From Sorangium cellulosum (GTDB lineage: Bacteria; Myxococcota_A; Polyangia; Polyangiales; Polyangiaceae), in the NCBI RefSeq assembly GCF_002950945.1, contig NZ_CP012673.1, positions 8,198,501-8,262,500 of the forward strand: a stretch of 64,000 bases of DNA, given 5' to 3'. Every line of letters starts with the position of its first letter. Position 1 is the first letter of the stretch. The position numbers and the translations under genes were made by a program. This document shows positions 58,830 through 64,000 of this stretch, one piece after another. The notes below the pieces were generated by a model. It was given only the letters and a program-made list of their open reading frames with translations, was not told where the DNA came from and searched no databases.

Positions 58830-60953
58830 GTGAACCCCTCCTACAATGTCCAGCACGCGCCGGTCGGCGCCTTTGCCTCCTTCACGCTCGGCAGCTTCAA
58901 CCGCCGGGGCGGCTTCGCCTCGCAGGTGGGCCGCCCGGGCGACTCGAACCTCTACATCGGCTACCGCGAGGGCGAAGGCGATCTCTTCTGCCTGCCCTAC
59001 TTCGAGGCAGCCAGCGGCCCGGAGGTCCCCTTCGGGGTCACCTTGACGCGCGACACGCGGATGCGCCGCGTCTTCGGCGAGCAGGACATCCGCCGCGAGC
59101 TCGGCTGGGCGAGCGACACGATCCGCGCCGGCAAGCTCACCCTCACCCTCTTCTCGCCGTTCGGCCCCATCCCGGACCCGCGCACCGCGCCGCCCGCCGA
59201 GGTCGCCGCGCGGTCCTGCCCGGCGGTCTTCGCGCGCTTCGAGCTCGACAACACCGGCGGCACCGAGCCCATGACCGGCCTCTTCGCGCTCGACGCGGCG
59301 AGCCTGCGCGACCTCGAGGCGACGACCGACGGCCGCCTCGTCGGCGTCGCGCACGGCCGGCGCTGGGGCCTCGCCTGCCGCCCCGAGCCCGGCGTCAGCG
59401 CCTTCCAGGCCTTCGCGCCCGAGCACGCGTTCGACGGCAGCCAGGACCGGCTGTTCCGCCTCGGCAAGAGCGGCGGCCTGCGCGTCGAGGTCCCCCCGGG
59501 CGCCCGCCGCGAGCTGTGGATCGCGCTCGGCTTCCACGACGCCGGGACCATCACCACCGGCGTCGAGGCGCGCTACGCGTACACCCGCTATCACCGCAGC
59601 CTCGAGGACGTGCTCTCCTTCGCGCTCGACCACCGCGAGGCGCTCGTCCGCGAGGCCCTCGCCCGGGACGAGGAGCTCGCACGCGCGCCGCTCAGCCCCG
59701 CCCAGAAATGGCTGCTCGCGCAGGCGACACACGGCTACTTCGGGTCCACCGAGTGGCTCGACACCGCGCTCGACGACGCCTCGCCGCCCGCGCCGCTCTG
59801 GGTCGTGAACGAGGGCGAGTACGAGATGATGAACACCTTCGATCTCACGATCGATCACCTCTTCTTCGAGCTGCGTTACGCGCCCTGGGCCGTGCGCAAC
59901 GTCCTCGACCTCTACGTCGATCGCTACAGCTACCGCGACCAGGTGAAGCGCCCCGGCGCGAAGGGCGAGCTCCTGCCCGGCGGCGTGTCGTTCACGCACG
60001 ACATGGGCGTCGCAAACCACTTCTCGCCCGCTAGTTACTCCAGCTACGAGCGCCCGAACCTCGACGCCCTCTGCTTCAGCTACATGACGCACGAGCAGCT
60101 CACCAACTGGGTCTGCTGCGCCGGCGTGTACGTCGCGCGCACCGGCGACGAGGGCTTCCTCGAGCGCCACCGGGGCCTCTTCGCCGAGCTGCTCGCCAGC
60201 CTGCTCCACCGCGACGCCCCGGAGGCCGGCGCGCGGGGCGGCGTCATGGCGCTCGACAGCAGCCGCTGCGGCACCGGCGCGGAGATCACGACGTACGACT
60301 CGCTGGATCACTCGCTCGGGCGCGCGCGCGGCAACCTCTACCTCGCCGGCAAGACGTGGGCGTCCTACGTGATCCTCGCGCACCTGCTCGAGCGGTGCGG
60401 GGACCCCTCCCTCGCCGCCGAGGCCGCGGAGGCGAGCCGGCGGTCGGCGCGCGCGATCACCTCCGCCTTCGACGACGCGACGGGCTACATCCCCGCCCTG
60501 CTCGACGGCAGCTGCCCGAGCGCGATCATCCCCGCGATCGAGGGCCTCCTGTACCCCCACGCCATGGGCCTGCTCGAGGGCCTCCTGTCGCAGGGCGAGC
60601 ACGCCGAGCTCGTGCGCGTGCTCCGCCGCCACCTGCAGGCGGTGCTGAAGCCCGGGCTGTGCCTGTTCCCCGAGGGCGGCTGGAAGCTGTCGAGCAGCAG
60701 CGACAACTCCTGGGCGAGCAAGATCGCGCTCTGCCAGCACGTCGCCCGCGCGATCCTGAAGGCCGATCTGCCCGACCAGGATCGCCACGAGCAGGCCCAC
60801 GTCCGCTGGCAGATCGAGGGCTCCGGGTACTGGGCCTACTCCGATCAGATGCAGCGCGGCGTGCCCGTCGGCAGCCGCTTTTACCCGCGCGGCGTGACCG
60901 CCGTCCTCTGGCTGGACGAGGCCCCCGGAGGGACCGCGAAGCCGAGCCGCTAG
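58830..60953 (+). CDS. GH52 family beta-xylosidase
   Basis: A 707-residue protein matching GH52 along its length: YNVQHAPVGAFASFTLGSFN at the start, PLWVVNEGEYEMMNTFDLTI around the nucleophile Glu (328 or 330), GGVSFTHDMGVANHFSP, SYMTHEQLTNWVCCAGVY, and GAEITTYDSLDHSLGRARGN with the probable acid/base Asp 490. GH52 enzymes release xylose from xylo-oligosaccharides by a retaining mechanism. There is no signal peptide, so it acts in the cytoplasm on imported oligosaccharides. The start is GTG 58830, matching the family N-terminus. The hairpin repeat begins 22 bp after the stop. Confidence 0.95.
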   Translation: MNPSYNVQHAPVGAFASFTLGSFNRRGGFASQVGRPGDSNLYIGYREGEGDLFCLPYFEAASGPEVPFGVTLTRDTRMRRVFGEQDIRRELGWASDTIRAGKLTLTLFSPFGPIPDPRTAPPAEVAARSCPAVFARFELDNTGGTEPMTGLFALDAASLRDLEATTDGRLVGVAHGRRWGLACRPEPGVSAFQAFAPEHAFDGSQDRLFRLGKSGGLRVEVPPGARRELWIALGFHDAGTITTGVEARYAYTRYHRSLEDVLSFALDHREALVREALARDEELARAPLSPAQKWLLAQATHGYFGSTEWLDTALDDASPPAPLWVVNEGEYEMMNTFDLTIDHLFFELRYAPWAVRNVLDLYVDRYSYRDQVKRPGAKGELLPGGVSFTHDMGVANHFSPASYSSYERPNLDALCFSYMTHEQLTNWVCCAGVYVARTGDEGFLERHRGLFAELLASLLHRDAPEAGARGGVMALDSSRCGTGAEITTYDSLDHSLGRARGNLYLAGKTWASYVILAHLLERCGDPSLAAEAAEASRRSARAITSAFDDATGYIPALLDGSCPSAIIPAIEGLLYPHAMGLLEGLLSQGEHAELVRVLRRHLQAVLKPGLCLFPEGGWKLSSSSDNSWASKIALCQHVARAILKADLPDQDRHEQAHVRWQIEGSGYWAYSDQMQRGVPVGSRFYPRGVTAVLWLDEAPGGTAKPSR

Positions 60954-60974
60954 AGCGACAAACGGGTTGAACCC

Positions 60975-61096
60975 GCCTGAAACGAGCAGATTTTCGAACC
61001 GCCAAGGCGCCAAGGACGCCAAGAAGGAGAAGAAAATATCTTGGCGCCCTTGGCGCCTTGGCGGTTCATCTCTCGTTCCTCAACGTGATCGGTGTT
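60975..61096 (+). repeat. Dispersed hairpin repeat, copy 2 (CGCCAAGG family)
   Basis: GCCTGAAACGAGCAGATTTT is followed by CCGCCAAGGCGCCAAGG, a loop with GAAGGAGAAGAAAATATC, and the exact complement CCTTGGCGCCTTGGCGG, ending near CAACGTGATCGGTG. Copy 1 is at 34874-35000. It lies 22 bp after the GH52 stop and can form a stem of at least 17 perfect base pairs, so it may act as a transcription terminator. Confidence 0.87.
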
Positions 61097-61223
61097 CTAG
61101 AGGCTGGTTTCGCGAGTCAGAAATCCCGCCAGGATTCCGCCACGGGGGCGAACCGTCGCGATCCGTCGCATCCCCGGGGATTTGGGGAGGGCGTGACGAC
61201 GGATCGCCCCCCCCTCGGGTGGC

Positions 61224-61442
61224 ATGGACCCAACCCGGGCCCAACCGCCGAGCCCTGGACCCGGGGAGCTCGCGACCATCGATCCGTCGCCTCGATCCGC
61301 CGTGGTTGCGTCGCTCGCCGGCACTCTGAGCCGAGCCGTCGCCCTCGGGGACGCGGAGGCAGCCCGGGTCGTGCACGAGGCGATCGGTCAGCTGCTCGGC
61401 TTGGCGCCAGCACCGGAGGGACGAGTACGCTCGCGCCGATAG
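61224..61442 (+). CDS. Small hypothetical protein, 72 residues
   Basis: ATG 61224 opens a 72-residue frame with a clear amphipathic helical segment (SAVVASLAGTLSRAVALGDA, EAARVVHEAIGQLLGLAPA) and good third-position GC. It looks like a short regulatory or insertion-associated protein of a type I believe recurs in Sorangium, but I cannot name it. There is no strong ribosome site, and it sits at the edge of the mobile region. It may be real or a remnant. Confidence 0.45.
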   Translation: MDPTRAQPPSPGPGELATIDPSPRSAVVASLAGTLSRAVALGDAEAARVVHEAIGQLLGLAPAPEGRVRSRR

Positions 61443-61589
61443 GGTATCGCAACGAAGCCGACCGCCGCCGCGAGCTCACCCTCGCTAAGCTATGCGGCAC
61501 CATTGAATGTTGGACGAACTTCGTCTCTTCTTGGAAGGCTGGAGTTCCTACGCGGCTGATGGCTATCGCGTGGTGGCGGGCTCTGTAGA

Positions 61590-61613
61590 GCGTCAGTAAA
61601 AAGTTACTGTCGC
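61590..61613. repeat. Short hairpin GCGTCAGTAA-AAAG-TTACTGTCGC
   Basis: 10-bp arms with one mismatch and a 4-nt loop, in AT-richer DNA before the truncated gene. It could be a transposon end or terminator remnant. It does not match the 28-bp ends of the neighbouring insertion sequence. Confidence 0.4.
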
Positions 61614-61734
61614 TTGACAGGCTCTGATACCTGGGGGGGCGTAGTTCGATGCCAAGGCCTGTCCTGGTGGGCGTGGGGCGACTGTGAGCGGGCCGGAAGG
61701 GCGCGGTGGTGGCTAGCTCAGTGAGCCGGTCAGC

Positions 61735-61960
61735 TCACGGGGAAGGCGAGCATCGCGGGGCTGCGGTGGCGAGGGGCGTTTCGTCATTGAGGCGTAGGTT
61801 GGGGGCATAGGGATCGAGCTCGCCGGGCTCGAAGCGGCAGAGGTGGATGGCATGCCAGAAGTTGGAGGCGAGATCGCCACTAAATTTGTAGCGGCCGTCG
61901 GGAGTGAAGGCTACCCAGCCCTCGGGGAACGGGAGCAAAACGGCTATACAGTGCTGGGTA
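61735..61960 (-). pseudogene. Truncated C-terminus of a caspase/WD40-type protein
   Basis: The minus-strand frame encodes about 75 residues, PEGWVAFTPDGRYKFSGDLA, FWHAIHLCRFEPGELDPYAP, LRLNDETPL, ending at 61735. This is the C-terminal sequence typical of myxobacterial WD40 and caspase-domain proteins. The upstream part of the gene is missing: the frame runs into the left end of the insertion sequence at 61961, which supplies a spurious start at 61998. The other side of the element does not continue this gene, so deletion or rearrangement followed the insertion. Confidence 0.75.
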
Positions 61961-61988
61961 GCGACATGGGTGTAGGTCTCACACTGAC
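61961..61988 (+). repeat. Left terminal inverted repeat of the insertion sequence
   Basis: The 28 bp start with GCGACATGGGTGTAG and end with CACACTGAC. They match the complement of 63528-63555 at 26 of 28 positions. Confidence 0.88.
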
Positions 61989-62086
61989 TTGAATTCATTC
62001 AGCTTTTCGACACCCTGAGGCGCACCCGGTGACAGAAGTTGCGGACGCGTGAGAATTTGTCGCCGCTGGTCGGAATTATTCTTGGT

Positions 62087-63520
62087 ATGGCGAAGCGATC
62101 GGTGGCGGCGGGAGCACCGGAGAGAACTACGAGTACAAAGGGGAAAGCGCTCGACGTGCTGAAGACCTTCATCCAGGAGCGCGAGGGCAAGCCGCCCGCC
62201 GGTGACTTCGGGGCGTTCGAGCGCGATCTGCGCAGCAAGATGGCGGAGGTCGAGCGAGATCTCGTCGCCGAGGAACTGGAGCGTCTAGACGTGGACGCGC
62301 CCGTCGTTCTGATCGACGGCGTACCGCATCGCAGGGTGCTGCGCTGCGAGGAGACGTACCTGTCGGCGGCTGGACCGGTTCGGGTCGAGCGCACGCTGTA
62401 CTCGACGAGGCGGGATGGCGAGCGAGCGGTCAGTGCGCTGGAGCTTCGCGCCGGCATCGTGGAGAAGTACTGGACGCCCCTGGCGGCCGAGCAGGCGGTT
62501 TTCATGGTCGCCCACATGACGCCCCAGGAGAGCGAGGCGCTGTGCGCGAAGCTCGGCCACATGCAACCGTCGAAGAGCAGTCTCGATCGACTCCCGAAGC
62601 AACTCGGAGGTGAGTGGGAAGCACAACGCGAGTCGTTCGAGAAGACAGTGCGCGCCGGCGACATCGTGCCCGTTGAGGCCGTCACGGTAGCCGTCTCGCT
62701 CGACGGAGTGCTCGTACCGATGCGTGACGGTGGCCGCGAAGAGAAGCGGGCACGAACATCGGCCGAAGGCAGGCCGGCGAGTGGACCGGCAGGGTATCAG
62801 GAAGTCGGGTGTGGAACCGTATCGTTCTACGATGCAGCAGGTGAGCGCTTGAGCACCGTCAAGATCGGACGGATGCCGGAGTTCAAGAAGTCCACGTTGA
62901 AGAAGATCCTCGCCGAGGAGCTTGGAGCAGCACTCGGGCAGCGACCCGAGCTGAAGCTGGTGACGGTCGCGGATGGAGCGAACGACAACTGGGATTTCCT
63001 TCATGGCGCGCTGCCGCCGAGCGTTGAAGTTCTCGACTTCTACCATGCCGCCGAGCACCTCAACGTCGCCTTGGGCGCCGCGTATGGCGAAGGGACCGTG
63101 AAGTGCCGTGCGCAGTTCGACAAGCTGCGCCTCGTGCTGCTCGAAGATCCCGACGGCGTCGAGAAGATCATTCGGTCGCTTGTCCATCTTACAAAGCAGC
63201 ACCCAGGCAGCGGTCGCATTGGGACCGAGCTGGCTTACTTTCGCAAGCACCGTCGTCGCATGCGGTATGCAACCTGGCGCGCCGCGTGCCTTCCCATCGG
63301 CTCAGGTGTAGTCGAGGCGGCTTGTAAAACGCTCGCGGCGCAGCGCATGAAACGGAGCGGAATGCGCTGGAGGCATGAGGGTGGCCAGGCGATCCTGACC
63401 TTCCGTGGCCTGATCCAGAGCGAGCGCTTCGACGGCGCTTGGGCGTTGCTCGCAGCCACATATAAAGCTGAGGTGACGCTCTTCGAAAACGTTATCGCGC
63501 TGAGCGACTATCGGCGGTAA
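62087..63520 (+). CDS. ISKra4 family transposase
   Basis: A 477-residue DDE transposase. The start at ATG 62087 (MAKRSVAAGAPERTT) is chosen over an upstream ATG at 62039. The N-terminal 170 residues contain the helical DNA-binding part (GDFGAFERDLRSKMAEVERD, KLGHMQPSKSSLDRLPKQLG). Probable catalytic acids are in VAVSLDGVLVPMRDGG, LVTVADGANDNW and PIGSGVVEAACKTL, with the conserved DFYHAAEHLNVALG and KRSGMRWRHEGGQAILTFRG of the family. The gene appears intact, so the element may still be mobile. Confidence 0.92.
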   Translation: MAKRSVAAGAPERTTSTKGKALDVLKTFIQEREGKPPAGDFGAFERDLRSKMAEVERDLVAEELERLDVDAPVVLIDGVPHRRVLRCEETYLSAAGPVRVERTLYSTRRDGERAVSALELRAGIVEKYWTPLAAEQAVFMVAHMTPQESEALCAKLGHMQPSKSSLDRLPKQLGGEWEAQRESFEKTVRAGDIVPVEAVTVAVSLDGVLVPMRDGGREEKRARTSAEGRPASGPAGYQEVGCGTVSFYDAAGERLSTVKIGRMPEFKKSTLKKILAEELGAALGQRPELKLVTVADGANDNWDFLHGALPPSVEVLDFYHAAEHLNVALGAAYGEGTVKCRAQFDKLRLVLLEDPDGVEKIIRSLVHLTKQHPGSGRIGTELAYFRKHRRRMRYATWRAACLPIGSGVVEAACKTLAAQRMKRSGMRWRHEGGQAILTFRGLIQSERFDGAWALLAATYKAEVTLFENVIALSDYRR

Positions 63521-63527
63521 TCCCGAT

Positions 63528-63555
63528 GTCAGTGTGGGAGCTACACCCATGTCGC
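63528..63555 (-). repeat. Right terminal inverted repeat of the insertion sequence
   Basis: GTCAGTGTGGGAGCTACACC + CATGTCGC begins 8 bp after the transposase stop and pairs with the left end at 61961-61988. Confidence 0.88.
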
Positions 63556-64000
63556 GATCGAGCATGCGATTCCGCTGTCGGGGAGATTTGCCGGGTTGCG
63601 CTCGGAGGACGTACCGCCTGCGTAAACCGCGTCGCAACGGCCCGACCCACCTGGTGATGACGCCGGTCCATTTTCTGGCGCGCATCGCGGCGCTGGTGCC
63701 TCCGCCACGGTATCCGTTGCTGCGCCTTTCCGGCGTGCTCGCGTCGGGCTCGTCGTGGCGAGCCGCCGTGGTGCCTCACGGGCCCGCGGCGACGGGCGCC
63801 CCGGTGCCGGAGAAGAACAAGAAGAGCGCGACGGCGCCACCGACCTGCGCCAACGACATCACGGCGCCGCCTCCCGCGGCGACCCAGCACCCTCCGGCGA
63901 GCGCGCGCACGAGCCTCGGCGACGGCATCGTCCGGCCCGTCTACGCGCGCATCGATTGGGCTTCCCTCATCCGCCGCGTCTACTTGGAGGATGTGCTCGC
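63556..64000 (+). pseudogene. IS91-type transposase, 5' truncated, runs off the right edge
   Basis: From 63564 to the window end one frame is open and reads as the C-terminal part of an IS91/IS801-type transposase: YRLRKPRRNGPTHLVMTPVH, FLARIAALVPPPRYPLLRLS, SWRAAVVP and finally YARIDWASLIRRVYLEDVLA. The N-terminal catalytic domain with the Tyr residues is missing; the left boundary coincides with the ISKra4-type end. The missing part is not found left of that element, so simple insertion into this gene is not enough to explain the arrangement. A non-functional remnant. Confidence 0.78.

Larger units (their letters stand above)
61961..63555 (+). mobile_element. ISKra4-type insertion sequence, about 1.6 kb
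   Basis: It is bounded by 28-bp inverted repeats: GCGACATGGGTGTAGGTCTC + ACACTGAC at 61961-61988, and its complement with two mismatches at 63528-63555. It contains one transposase gene in full length with intact motifs. No matching target-site duplication is visible in the adjacent 8-9 bp, so the flanks have probably rearranged since insertion. The GC content is lower than that of its surroundings. Confidence 0.88.

Overview
The window is uniformly GC-rich (about 70% or more outside the right edge). It has many short lipoprotein genes with Cys-containing signal peptides, large multidomain kinases, myxobacterial Cys-rich repeats and translationally coupled pairs joined by ATGA, GTGA or TAATG overlaps. 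This combination points to a large-genome myxobacterium, most like Sorangium or its relatives in the Polyangiales. That assignment is inference from style and protein families; no rRNA or other marker gene is present, and I see no tRNA, rRNA or CRISPR array.

Layout. 1-2.7 kb: a minus-strand pair, a SulP anion transporter followed by the start of dabA (inorganic carbon uptake), running off the left edge. 2.9-8.8 kb: an ECF sigma factor with a coupled membrane protein, a PAS-PAS hybrid histidine kinase, MazG and a lipoprotein. 8.8-13.9 kb: a 1205-residue lipoprotein glycosidase with four near-identical repeats, then an Rpn-type nuclease. 14-22 kb: an unrecognised 535-residue protein, a Cof-type HAD hydrolase, a HEAT-repeat protein and a DUF3500 lipoprotein, followed by a 127-bp cruciform. 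22-32 kb: an imine-reductase-like enzyme, a second PAS hybrid kinase, a YdjM-type membrane protein, an inositol-monophosphatase-family enzyme, an RsbR-like PAS-STAS protein, and a MaoC hydratase coupled to an alpha/beta hydrolase. 32-44 kb: a methyltransferase, a TetR-DUF3089 operon with a perfect palindrome in front, lipoproteins, a GH5 cellulase-like lipoprotein, a serine beta-lactamase-fold hydrolase and a TetR-P450 operon. 44-51 kb: a ferritin-like Cys-rich lipoprotein, a beta-propeller lipoprotein, a PEGA/TPR-style protein, a coupled pair of unknowns and an FHA protein. 52-61 kb: a 2223-residue secreted protein built of several dozen calcium-binding thrombospondin type-3 repeats, and a GH52 beta-xylosidase. 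61-64 kb: an eroded mobile region with a complete ISKra4-type insertion sequence (28-bp terminal inverted repeats), a truncated caspase/WD40-type C-terminus and a 5'-truncated IS91-type transposase.

How the genes may work together. Three glycosidase genes (8.8, 38.7 and 58.8 kb) and the TSP3/DNRLRE protein fit degradation of plant polysaccharide at the cell surface, with xylo-oligosaccharide hydrolysis inside the cell by GH52. Two hybrid kinases, an ECF sigma unit, an RsbR-like protein, two TetR proteins and an FHA protein make the window rich in signalling. The most unusual non-coding signals are a dispersed 120-bp hairpin repeat placed just after two stop codons, a large cruciform at 21.85-21.97 kb, a two-copy AATT-centred intergenic element, and two TetR-type palindromes.
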